From NCBI GenBank assembly GCA_900100895.1, contig FMTX01000006.1, positions 280,324-344,323 of the forward strand: DNA of 64,000 bases, in the 5' to 3' direction. The DNA comes from Lachnospiraceae bacterium YSD2013. Lineage in GTDB: Bacteria > Bacillota > Clostridia > Lachnospirales > Lachnospiraceae. Shown here in pieces: positions 45,077-52,374 of this stretch (the first letter of the stretch is position 1; each line of letters opens with the position of its first letter). Both the position numbers and the translations under genes were made by a program. The notes under the pieces were generated by a model. The model saw only the letters and a program-made list of their open reading frames with translations, searched no databases and was not told the origin of the DNA.

Positions 45077-45101
45077 GTGCTTTTTTTTTCTCAAAATTTG
45101 C
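45077..45101 (+). promoter_or_regulatory. Element E3, weaker copy of the shared TTGC/TCA/TTGC motif
   Basis: GTGC-N10-TCA-N4-TTGC has the same spacing as E1 and E2, 29 bases upstream of the predicted -35 of the transporter operon. The first TTGC has one mismatch and the spacer is a T-run, so this copy is less certain. Confidence 0.35.
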
Positions 45102-45118
45102 TTTTTTGTATAAAAGAT

Positions 45119-45138
45119 GCAAGATGTGCACATTTTGC
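45119..45138. promoter_or_regulatory. 20-bp dyad immediately after the GH10 stop codon
   Basis: The sequence around TGTGCACA is self-complementary at 9 of 10 base pairs and begins on the base after the xylanase stop. It could be the GH10 terminator (ATCTTTTATAC follows on the minus strand) or an operator of the transporter operon. The near-absent loop favours a protein-binding site. Confidence 0.4.
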
Positions 45139-46560
45139 TTATTTGGCAAACACATAAAAACAAGGCTTGGGCTCGTAATTCTCATCAAAGAGCAACGGCA
45201 TCTGAGGAAGTCCCGTAGTATTGCCGCCGCCTACATTCGAGCGGGACTGAAGCCATGAATAATGGTCAACGGTTCCCCAGAAAGTGATACCGTCGAAGTT
45301 AACTTCTTCTTTCTTCATAGCTGCAGTGATTGCGAAGTTAATCATGTTGTAACGTTTCTTAAGTTTCTCGTTCTCTTCGTCCTTCTGGCTTGCGTCTCCC
45401 GTATAATCAGAGCTTGCGGAAATATCGACTTCAGTCATCTGAACGTGACCTACTACCTTGCAGTAGGATTTAATCGCAGCTTCTATATTATTATAAGAAG
45501 GATTCTCCATTCCGTAGTGACCCTGCATACCCATTGCAGAAATTCTGGTGCCGACGCCGGGCTCGCCTTCCTCATCCTTAACTGCCTGAAGAAGCTTAAC
45601 GATTCCCTGAGTCTTGTCCAGGTTAGAGTCGTTGTAATCATTGTAGTAAAGTTCCAAATCTGCGGGCGCGTATTTATTGGCATACTTGAATGCATTTATG
45701 ATAAACTCGTTGCTCTCATATACATGCCACCAGCTTGAATTGCTGCCGTGTCTGTCTTCCGAAAGCTTCTCATTTGGATTCTCATTGTCACTTCTGTAAG
45801 AGCAGGTTGCGTCGCTGATTGCCTCATTGACTACGTCCCATCCGTAGAACATTCCCTTCCACTCACTGTCCTCACCGGTAAAGTGAGTAAGCACAGTGCA
45901 AATATACCACTCAAGGCGTTTGTTCATGGTGTCCTTGTCAACATAGGGCTTAGACTTGTCGTAATCCTCATGGAAGAACCACTCGGGAGTCTGTGAATGC
46001 CATACAAGAACATGTCCTCTTACCTTAATTATATTGTCGGGATTCTCATCGTTCCATTTCTTAATCTTCTTAAGCATTCTCTCGGCTCTTGAATAATCCA
46101 TTTTCGGAACAAGAAGGTCTTCACCGTTAAAAGAAACCGTCTCTGTGCCCGAAGGCTTGGAAAGACTGTAATTAAACAATGCATCGGGCTTAAGCTCGTT
46201 ACCGAAAGTCACAGCATTAAAATGCTTGGTAATAATGTCCCATACCTTCGGATCTGCGAGTTCATTCTCCGTAGCGGCACATCCCACAAAGCAACCGAGA
46301 TTCTTCTCTACGCAATCTTTCAAAATAAGGTCTTCCGCAGCAGTCTCAGTCTTAGTCTCCTCTGCAGATGCCTCGGACGTCGAGTTCTCTGCAGACTCAG
46401 TCTTCTCTTCGGAAGCCGAAGATACTGATGTTTCAACGCTGCTTACCGAAGCTGATGTTTCATTATTACTGCTCTGTACATCTTTACCACCGCATGCGGT
46501 CAAAAGAACGCTTGCCGAAAGCATAAGTGATAAAGCAAATTTCCATTTTTTATTAATCAT
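45139..46560 (-). CDS. Surface lipoprotein GH10 endo-1,4-beta-xylanase
   Basis: A 473-residue enzyme that cuts the xylan backbone outside the cell. The lipobox LTAC (Cys23) anchors it, and a 50-residue Ser/Glu/Thr linker leads to one GH10 barrel (about 80-473). The acid/base is Glu246 in WDVVNEA and the nucleophile is Glu377 in QMTEVD. Substrate-binding motifs FGNELKPD, HVLVWHSQTPEWFF and TFWGTVDHYSWL are present. No carbohydrate-binding module is seen. Its leader shares element E2 with the divergent AraC gene, so xylan-linked control is likely. Confidence 0.95.
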   Translation of the reverse strand: MINKKWKFALSLMLSASVLLTACGGKDVQSSNNETSASVSSVETSVSSASEEKTESAENSTSEASAEETKTETAAEDLILKDCVEKNLGCFVGCAATENELADPKVWDIITKHFNAVTFGNELKPDALFNYSLSKPSGTETVSFNGEDLLVPKMDYSRAERMLKKIKKWNDENPDNIIKVRGHVLVWHSQTPEWFFHEDYDKSKPYVDKDTMNKRLEWYICTVLTHFTGEDSEWKGMFYGWDVVNEAISDATCSYRSDNENPNEKLSEDRHGSNSSWWHVYESNEFIINAFKYANKYAPADLELYYNDYNDSNLDKTQGIVKLLQAVKDEEGEPGVGTRISAMGMQGHYGMENPSYNNIEAAIKSYCKVVGHVQMTEVDISASSDYTGDASQKDEENEKLKKRYNMINFAITAAMKKEEVNFDGITFWGTVDHYSWLQSRSNVGGGNTTGLPQMPLLFDENYEPKPCFYVFAK

Positions 46561-46603
46561 AGTTTTACCTGCCTTAGTTGCACAAATTTACGAGTGTATT
46601 ACC

Positions 46604-46633
46604 ATTGTATTTATAAAAATTGTATAAAACCAA
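46604..46633 (-). promoter_or_regulatory. Predicted GH10 promoter
   Basis: On the minus strand TTGGTT (46633-46628) and TACAAT (46609-46604) are 18 bases apart, about 45 bases before the start codon. Element E2 starts 7 bases upstream of the -35, the usual location for an AraC-type activator. Confidence 0.55.
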
Positions 46634-46640
46634 CCATTTT

Positions 46641-46665
46641 TTGCTTATAATTGTTCATGTCTTGC
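46641..46665 (+). promoter_or_regulatory. Element E2: candidate AraC operator between GH10 and its divergent regulator
   Basis: TTGC (46641-46644) and TTGC (46662-46665) form a direct repeat with 21-base period and a TCA at positions 15-17. It matches E1 at 17 of 25 positions. It fills the gap between the -35 of GH10 and the -35 of the regulator gene, so one bound protein could control both. Confidence 0.6.
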
Positions 46666-46694
46666 TTTTCAAACTTCTCATTCTTTGCTATAAT
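46666..46694 (+). promoter_or_regulatory. Predicted promoter of the AraC regulator gene
   Basis: TTTTCA (46666-46671) and a perfect TATAAT (46689-46694) are 17 bases apart. Inverted arms CTTCTCA (46674-46680) and TGAGAAG (46701-46707) flank the -10, another possible operator. Confidence 0.6.
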
Positions 46695-46730
46695 CCAACT
46701 TGAGAAGATGACATTTGGGTTTTTTAATCG

Positions 46731-46776
46731 AAAGCAACACCCCGCGCAAGTTCCGTTACCGTTTGCGCGTTGCTTT
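46731..46776 (+). promoter_or_regulatory. Leader hairpin directly before the regulator's ribosome site
   Basis: The long stem pairs AAAGCAAC (46731-46738) with GTTGCTTT (46769-46776) and GCGCAA (46744-46749) with TTGCGC (46763-46768). The GGAGG site begins on the very next base. There is no T-run, so it is not a terminator. It may set mRNA stability or translation of the regulator. Confidence 0.6.
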
Positions 46777-46787
46777 GGAGGTTAGTT

Positions 46788-47729
46788 TTGTCTACAAAAA
46801 GCGATTTTAAAGAGAATTTTAACTACTATCAGATAAATGCCGATTGGAACGGCTCCCGTAATCTTCACGATACCGAAGAGCTTGTCGATTTCTGGCAGAA
46901 TACCTCTCATCGTATCTGGATGAATGAGCAGACTTATTCTTTTGCCCCTCACTGGCACACCGCCATGGAGATTATCTCTCCCGTCGAGAATTTCTACGAT
47001 GCCAAGGTTAACGGTGAGGAATTCAGGCTCAATCCCGGTGATATCCTTATTATTCCCCCCGGTGAAGTTCATGAGTTAATCGCGCCCGAATGGGGTAAGC
47101 GTTTTATTTTCCTTATGAATATTACGCTTATAAGCAGGCTCAAAGGTTTCTCCGGAATACAGAGTATACTCTCGCATCCGCTTCATATTACTAAGGAAAC
47201 TTATCCTAAGATATACGAAGATATCTATCAAATATTGCTACAGATAAGAAACGAATACTTCAATAACAACGATTATGCGGAGCTCACCATACAATCGCTC
47301 CTGCTTAACATGTTTGTGAAAATCGGCGAGAATCACAACAATGCTGACGAGCTCTTCCCCAACGTCCGCCTTTACAAGCAAAAGGAATACGTTCAGAAGT
47401 TCAATCAGGCTCTTGAGTACATCGACAGCCACTACATGGAAGACGTATCTCTTGAAGACGTTGCGGACCAGATTGGTTTCAGTAAGTATCACTTTTCGAG
47501 ACTTTTCAAGCAATATACCGGATATACCTTCTGCGATTACCTTACTTTCAGACGTATCAAGGTTGCGGAAGATTATCTTGCAAGTCCCGACTTTTCCATT
47601 ACAGAAGTTGCCATGCAGGCAGGTTTTTCCAGCATTTCTACCTTCAACCGCCTCTTTAAGCAACAGAAAAACTGCACACCGAGTGAATACCGTTCCAAAA
47701 ACAGCGGTTCCAAAAAAAGAACGCACTAG
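46788..47729 (+). CDS. AraC-family regulator, likely of the xylan genes
   Basis: About 313 residues. The N-terminal cupin sensor (about 30-125) has HWHTAMEII and LNPGDILIIPPGEVHEL. The C-terminal AraC domain (about 205-305) has both helix-turn-helices: VSLEDVADQIGFSKYHFSRL and ITEVAMQAGFSSISTFNRL, with FKQQKNCTPSEYR. The start is the TTG at 46788, six bases after GGAGG; upstream codons overlap the leader hairpin. It is divergent from GH10. Its HWH-type cupin and full DNA-binding domain make it the best local candidate to bind E1-E3. Confidence 0.9.
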   Translation: MSTKSDFKENFNYYQINADWNGSRNLHDTEELVDFWQNTSHRIWMNEQTYSFAPHWHTAMEIISPVENFYDAKVNGEEFRLNPGDILIIPPGEVHELIAPEWGKRFIFLMNITLISRLKGFSGIQSILSHPLHITKETYPKIYEDIYQILLQIRNEYFNNNDYAELTIQSLLLNMFVKIGENHNNADELFPNVRLYKQKEYVQKFNQALEYIDSHYMEDVSLEDVADQIGFSKYHFSRLFKQYTGYTFCDYLTFRRIKVAEDYLASPDFSITEVAMQAGFSSISTFNRLFKQQKNCTPSEYRSKNSGSKKRTH

Positions 47730-47749
47730 ACATTCCCTAGTGCGTTTTT
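47721..47749. terminator. Bidirectional terminator between the AraC and GH43 genes
   Basis: The 9-bp stem ACGCACTAG (47721-47729) / CTAGTGCGT (47737-47745) includes the regulator's stop codon and is followed by TTTTT on the plus strand. On the minus strand a T-run follows as well, so it also ends the GH8-SGNH-GH43 operon. Confidence 0.9.
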
Positions 47750-47753
47750 CGTA

Positions 47754-49295
47754 TCACGTATTATATCTGTATTCAAAATCCGTAAATACAGCGCTTCCGC
47801 CGCATTCTCTCGTCGCATATACGAACAGTCCGAATCTTGCTCCGCAGAAATGATCCAGTCTGAACTTAAGATTGTGAGCGGGTCCTACCTTGGTCCATCT
47901 TCTGTCCTTAAGGTAAAAGAAATCGAGCTTATCCTGCATATCTTCAAAGCCCGCCTTCAAACAAAGCGAAACAACCGGACCCGAAAGCTTAATCTTCTCG
48001 GTTACGGTACCGGGCATATAGTCGTTACTGTTGTCCATGCGTTCCTTCTCAGGTCTTACAATCTTGACAAGGAAATATTCTCCCGTCTCCTTGGTAATAC
48101 CGATAAGTCCATAAAGTCCCTGCAATGCACAGATACCTGCGACATCGCCTTCCTTGAGCCCGCTTGCGTCAACGGTAACCTCCGCTTCGCACTTGGGATA
48201 CATCATACGCTGTGTAAGCGTATTACATGCATGCGTAACGTTTATGGAAAGCTTATCTGTCTTAAGCTTAAGACCTCCCTCGGGAAGAATGCTCCAATAT
48301 TCATCGTGAGGCTTATGATTCCACTGCCACTGAACCTTAAGCTTAGGGTGTCCTTCCTCCGCATCCTCATATTTAAAAGAATCCGAAGTATACACAGGCT
48401 CATATCTGTAATAAGGACGGCTGCTGGCGATTTCCATATTGGCCGGAACCTTGCCGCCCACACCGAACACCGGGAAATCGTTCTTCCAAGTTACAGGTAC
48501 AATAACCGGAATACGTCCCACTGCACCGTTATCTCTGAAAAGAATGGCATACCACTTACCCGCAGGAGTATCTACAATACCGCCCTGCGCAACTCCCATA
48601 TTGAAGAATCCCATATCGTCATTAAGGACTTCTCCGCCCTTAAACTCACCGTCAAGTGAATCAGCGCAAAGGCATACTTCCGAACGTCTTCCAATGCCGG
48701 GCTTCTCCCAGTGAATCAGGAATAAGTAGTACTTACCGTTAATTTTATAAAAGTGTGAACCCTCATATCCGAGACCGTCGACATGGTCAACCGCAATAAC
48801 CTTATCAAGGCCGCCACTCTTAGGTCCCGTAAGCTCACTGTCAAGCTCAGTCAAATGAATCTCTCTGTTGCCGTAAACTATATATACTCTGCCGTCATCA
48901 TCAAAAAGAAGGGAACAATCATGATAATATCCCTTAATGACGCTCTTCTTCCACGGACCGTTAATATCGCTTGCTCTGAAAAGATAAGTTTTCTTGGTGC
49001 CGTGACTTACGAATACGGCATAGAAAGTACCGTTGCAGAATCTCAAGCATGGCGCCCACATTCCGCGACCGTAATTGGTAAATTCATGTTCCAGACATTC
49101 TTCCGGAGTATCGTCAAGAGAATCAAAAAGATGTCCTATAGGCTCCCAGTGAATAAGGTCATAAGACCTAAGCAACGCACCTCCCGGAAAAAAATGCATA
49201 GTGGTGCTGAGCATATAGTAAGTATCCCCCACGCGAATAACATCGGGGTCCGGATAATCTGATTTAATTATTGGATTAAAATCACACTCTCTCAC
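47754..49295 (-). CDS. Glycoside hydrolase family 43, intracellular (xylan oligosaccharide active)
   Basis: A 513-residue enzyme without signal peptide. The catalytic set is Asp16 in YPDPDV, Asp126 in YHDCSLLF and Glu178 in YEGSHFY. A C-terminal beta-sandwich (about 310-513) is of the GH43 C2/DUF1349 type. It probably removes xylose or arabinose from imported oligosaccharides. GTG start with GGAG 8 bases upstream. It is the last gene of the GH8-SGNH-GH43 operon, 17 bases after the esterase. Confidence 0.88.
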   Translation of the reverse strand: MRECDFNPIIKSDYPDPDVIRVGDTYYMLSTTMHFFPGGALLRSYDLIHWEPIGHLFDSLDDTPEECLEHEFTNYGRGMWAPCLRFCNGTFYAVFVSHGTKKTYLFRASDINGPWKKSVIKGYYHDCSLLFDDDGRVYIVYGNREIHLTELDSELTGPKSGGLDKVIAVDHVDGLGYEGSHFYKINGKYYLFLIHWEKPGIGRRSEVCLCADSLDGEFKGGEVLNDDMGFFNMGVAQGGIVDTPAGKWYAILFRDNGAVGRIPVIVPVTWKNDFPVFGVGGKVPANMEIASSRPYYRYEPVYTSDSFKYEDAEEGHPKLKVQWQWNHKPHDEYWSILPEGGLKLKTDKLSINVTHACNTLTQRMMYPKCEAEVTVDASGLKEGDVAGICALQGLYGLIGITKETGEYFLVKIVRPEKERMDNSNDYMPGTVTEKIKLSGPVVSLCLKAGFEDMQDKLDFFYLKDRRWTKVGPAHNLKFRLDHFCGARFGLFVYATRECGGSAVFTDFEYRYNT

Positions 49296-49312
49296 TTGTC
49301 TAACTCCGCAAT

Positions 49313-51034
49313 CTACCTTACAATACCGAATCCAAGAATCGTAAAGTTCTTGGTCGGATCGTTAACCACAACCTCAATATGTCTCTTCTTAAGCTCCCCG
49401 CCTCTGAATACAATTACCGCATTGCTGTGGCACCAACCCACAACATGAGGGTCGTAATCCAATACTTTCTCACCATCAACAAATACAGAAGCTGTACCAT
49501 CAGCAGGATCTGCCGAATCCTTAACCACTATAAAGAGCGCCGAGCTCTCCACATCCATGGAAAAAGGAGTAGCATCGGGATTGGAACCTTTATGCATCCA
49601 GTTATTGACGTAAACCTTGGTATGTGTAACATCAAGGTCCATTTCAACCGCCTGAATCACTTCGTCGGTATCGGTAAAAGAACCTGCATCGACACTTACA
49701 TAATCAGCCTCGGAAGCTCTGTCATACAGCAATGTACTCTCAAACTCTCCGCCGATGGGAGGCTTAATACTACTGATATTGACTTCAGCTTCATCGCAAG
49801 GCTCCGCATCTACAATCTTAAGCAGATTGATGATACCGTCTGCCATAATTCTGTGGCCGATGTTGGTAGGATGATAGCAATCATAGAAGAACTGACTCTT
49901 CTTAACCACTCTGTCGTTACCTTTGAGAGCAAACTGGTCTACCACACTGTTTAAAGTGCTGACCATGGGTAAATCGTACGCAAATCCGACAGGGCTCAAT
50001 CTGTCCTGAAGATTCCAGTCATTGGAGAACACCGCAAAAATCAATATAACCGCAGGCGAACCGGGTCCGTTGTAAATCTTACGAACCAAAGAATCATAAC
50101 ATTCGCCCTTAGTCTCATCGCCCTCGTCATTAACGGCAAACTCAACAACCACAACATCGGGCGTAACCTTACCGTTTCTTAAAACATCTCTTTCATATCT
50201 GCAAAGTCCCAGCTCGGAAGGAGTTCCTCCGATACCGCCCTTTACAAAATGAACATTATCTTCATATCCTCTGCCCGCAATATCGCAGAATCCCTGAAAA
50301 GTCTTATAAGCATAGCATTCCGTATTAATCGGAACAGCGCCTGCACCCTGAGTAATGGAACCGCCGATAAAGCCGATTGTAACGTTCTCTCCCTTACGAG
50401 CTTTATCAAGAGCTCTTTTAATACGAACATTGTTACCCTTGTTCATAAGAGACTTCTCAATCATTGCTCTGTACTCGGGCGAATCGAATCTCACGGGAGT
50501 CTCATCTTCCTCGGCAGGAGCACTAAATCCGTCATTTAAGTAAAAGCGAACGGTTACATTACCGAAATCTCCGCCTTTCTTAAAGTGGAATCTAATCTGA
50601 CCGGGAATGTTGTCATCATCAGACCAGTTAACCTCAGACAAAGGAATAACCGTCTCCATTCCATCTCCGCTCACTGTAGCCTCTATGCTGGTGCCGGATA
50701 CGTAAGGATTGGTCTTGCCATACATCTGAAATACGAACTTAACGTCCTCTCCGTCGTCGCTCTCGATGGTAACTCCGATAGAGTGAACAAGTTTCTTCAT
50801 AGACTCAACAGTCTTAAGTAAATCAATAACGCTTTCATCCGTGATTCCGCCTACAAGACGCGCAGAATCAAGCAATCTTCCGTCGCTTTCGAATATGAAG
50901 CACACACCGGTACCGTCGGGCTGAGGTGAAGCCGATATTCTCTTATTACGCATAATGCAAAATCCGGGACGTTTCTTGGTAGGATCCTTGGGAGCCTTAG
51001 GCCCGCCGTTTCCCCCTTTAACAACTTCTGTCAT
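49313..51034 (-). CDS. SGNH/GDSL esterase, likely acetyl-xylan oligosaccharide deacetylase
   Basis: A 573-residue cytoplasmic protein in three parts. An N-terminal beta-domain (about 25-175) precedes the SGNH domain (about 200-410), which has the nucleophile Ser226 in GGSITQG, the AVND block (Asn302) and the catalytic pair Asp385/His388 in YDCYHPTNIGH. A C-terminal beta-domain (about 415-573) completes it. Being between GH8 and GH43, it likely removes acetyl groups from imported xylo-oligosaccharides. The substrate is inferred from context. Confidence 0.82.
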   Translation of the reverse strand: MTEVVKGGNGGPKAPKDPTKKRPGFCIMRNKRISASPQPDGTGVCFIFESDGRLLDSARLVGGITDESVIDLLKTVESMKKLVHSIGVTIESDDGEDVKFVFQMYGKTNPYVSGTSIEATVSGDGMETVIPLSEVNWSDDDNIPGQIRFHFKKGGDFGNVTVRFYLNDGFSAPAEEDETPVRFDSPEYRAMIEKSLMNKGNNVRIKRALDKARKGENVTIGFIGGSITQGAGAVPINTECYAYKTFQGFCDIAGRGYEDNVHFVKGGIGGTPSELGLCRYERDVLRNGKVTPDVVVVEFAVNDEGDETKGECYDSLVRKIYNGPGSPAVILIFAVFSNDWNLQDRLSPVGFAYDLPMVSTLNSVVDQFALKGNDRVVKKSQFFYDCYHPTNIGHRIMADGIINLLKIVDAEPCDEAEVNISSIKPPIGGEFESTLLYDRASEADYVSVDAGSFTDTDEVIQAVEMDLDVTHTKVYVNNWMHKGSNPDATPFSMDVESSALFIVVKDSADPADGTASVFVDGEKVLDYDPHVVGWCHSNAVIVFRGGELKKRHIEVVVNDPTKNFTILGFGIVR

Positions 51035-51049
51035 ATCTTTATCTTTCCT

Positions 51050-52180
51050 TTACCAAATTCTGTAATTGCCGCTTAATGCAAGGAATGCAAAAACATAGAG
51101 GCAATTATCATAATATCTTCTCTCGCCTTTTCTCATGGGCATTTCAAAAAACTTCTTAACCCATTCGATTGCCACATTATCAAGCTTGGAACCAAGAACG
51201 CTCTCCGCAACCGTTGCGGTGATTCCGTATGGATGAAGTGCCTTCTCTCCGGCAACTCTTCCGTCCACTTCATAAATGTGATAAGTATCCGCTCTCATAT
51301 CATCAAGGAGAGCTCTCTGAATATTGCCGCAAGCCTTAATCTGTCCTACGTCAATCTTATTCCATTCATAATCAAGACCGATATTGGCAACGGTTCTGTA
51401 AGAATCCGAATAGAACCAGTCGTGACGGTCCTTACTCCAGGGAAGCTTCATCTTAAGCGGGCTTCCGTCAAACTCGGCATACTCGGCCGAAAAACCGGTC
51501 ACGGGATGACATGCCTTCACAAGATAATCTCTTGCTGCAAGACTTGCCTTGTTCCAGAACTCTCTGTCTGCCTCGGGACCCCACTCAGCAAATAACTTGT
51601 AGAAATGAGGAAGGTGGTACGAAGGATCCGTAAATCCGATACCGGGCACGAACAAAATCTGATAATTGTCCGCATTCATCATGGGAGCGCCGGCTCTGTC
51701 GCCTCTGCCCTTGTGAATCATAGCTGTCAAAATATCGCAAGCTTCCTTGCTGTAATTAAAGATGCCTTCTCCGTCACCCCATCTGTGAGATGCAAAAAGA
51801 AGTGCCATCGCAAAATACTCTTCACCGTCGGGTGCGGGACCGTACGCGTTCTTCTTACCGTCAAGAGCGCATGACCAGGCAAAATATCCTTCGTTCTCAC
51901 CTTCGGCCATCCACATGTAAGTCTTGGCCCACTTCCATATACGATCAAATTCTTCATGCATATTAAGCTGTACGCACATCATCATGCCGTATGACATACC
52001 TTCCGTGCGCGCATCGTTGTTGCCGGTATCAACGATATATGCCATATCACTGCCGGTCTCATAATATACGCGGTCTTCGCCAAAGAAAAACTCGTGTTTA
52101 ATCTCCTCAAGTCGTTTTCCGATTTCATTCTCGGTATAGCCGACTTCGGCAAAAACGTTCCTGTAACTATGCATATCCAT
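51050..52180 (-). CDS. GH8 reducing-end xylose-releasing exo-oligoxylanase (Rex-type)
   Basis: About 376 residues, no signal peptide. The fold is (alpha/alpha)6, with the GH8 acid Glu60 in ARTEGMSYGM, Asp118 in YGPAPDGEEYFA and the likely base in FYSDSYR (Asp259). These line up with the Rex enzymes, which trim one xylose from the reducing end of oligosaccharides. I start at the ATG at 52180, behind GAAGGGA; the frame extends 26 codons further with no support. It leads the cytoplasmic operon, under E1 and a cre-like site. Confidence 0.9.
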   Translation of the reverse strand: MDMHSYRNVFAEVGYTENEIGKRLEEIKHEFFFGEDRVYYETGSDMAYIVDTGNNDARTEGMSYGMMMCVQLNMHEEFDRIWKWAKTYMWMAEGENEGYFAWSCALDGKKNAYGPAPDGEEYFAMALLFASHRWGDGEGIFNYSKEACDILTAMIHKGRGDRAGAPMMNADNYQILFVPGIGFTDPSYHLPHFYKLFAEWGPEADREFWNKASLAARDYLVKACHPVTGFSAEYAEFDGSPLKMKLPWSKDRHDWFYSDSYRTVANIGLDYEWNKIDVGQIKACGNIQRALLDDMRADTYHIYEVDGRVAGEKALHPYGITATVAESVLGSKLDNVAIEWVKKFFEMPMRKGERRYYDNCLYVFAFLALSGNYRIW

Positions 52181-52208
52181 ACACAATATCCCTTCCCTCT
52201 TGCCGGTC

Positions 52209-52223
52209 TTCGAAAACGTATAC
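52209..52223. promoter_or_regulatory. cre-like (CcpA) site in the GH8 leader
   Basis: TCGAAAACGTATACG has two mismatches to the ten fixed positions of WTGNAANCGNWNNCW. It lies inside an inverted repeat (CGGTCT 52204-52209, AGACCG 52226-52231), between the GH8 promoter and start codon. Roadblock-type catabolite repression is possible. Confidence 0.4.
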
Positions 52224-52259
52224 GTAGACCGATTGTAAATCAAGTTTAAACCAAGCAAA

Positions 52260-52287
52260 ATTATCTTATCTCTTTACTCCTTGCCAA
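52260..52287 (-). promoter_or_regulatory. Predicted GH8 operon promoter
   Basis: On the minus strand TTGGCA (52287-52282) and GATAAT (52265-52260) are 16 bases apart. The -35 lies inside the first TTGCCAA half-site of element E1. Confidence 0.5.
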
Positions 52288-52305
52288 AAACTTGTCATAT
52301 TTTGC
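52281..52305 (+). promoter_or_regulatory. Element E1: candidate AraC operator between GH8 and GH43
   Basis: Direct repeats TTGCCAA (52281-52287) and TTGCCAA (52302-52308) have a period of 21 bases, two DNA turns, with TCA at positions 15-17 of the element. It overlaps the GH8 -35 on one side and ends about 15 bases before the GH43 -35 on the other. It is the best copy of the shared element. Confidence 0.65.
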
Positions 52306-52322
52306 CAATTATGAAAATATGG

Positions 52323-52351
52323 AAGACAAAAAAAGAAACCTCTGTTATTAT
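52323..52351 (+). promoter_or_regulatory. Predicted promoter of the GH43-CBM6 lipoprotein gene
   Basis: AAGACA (52323-52328) and TATTAT (52346-52351) are 17 bases apart, just before the GGAGG site. The weak -35 fits dependence on an activator at E1. Confidence 0.45.
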
Positions 52352-52374
52352 GTTCAATTAGGAGGTAACCGCAC

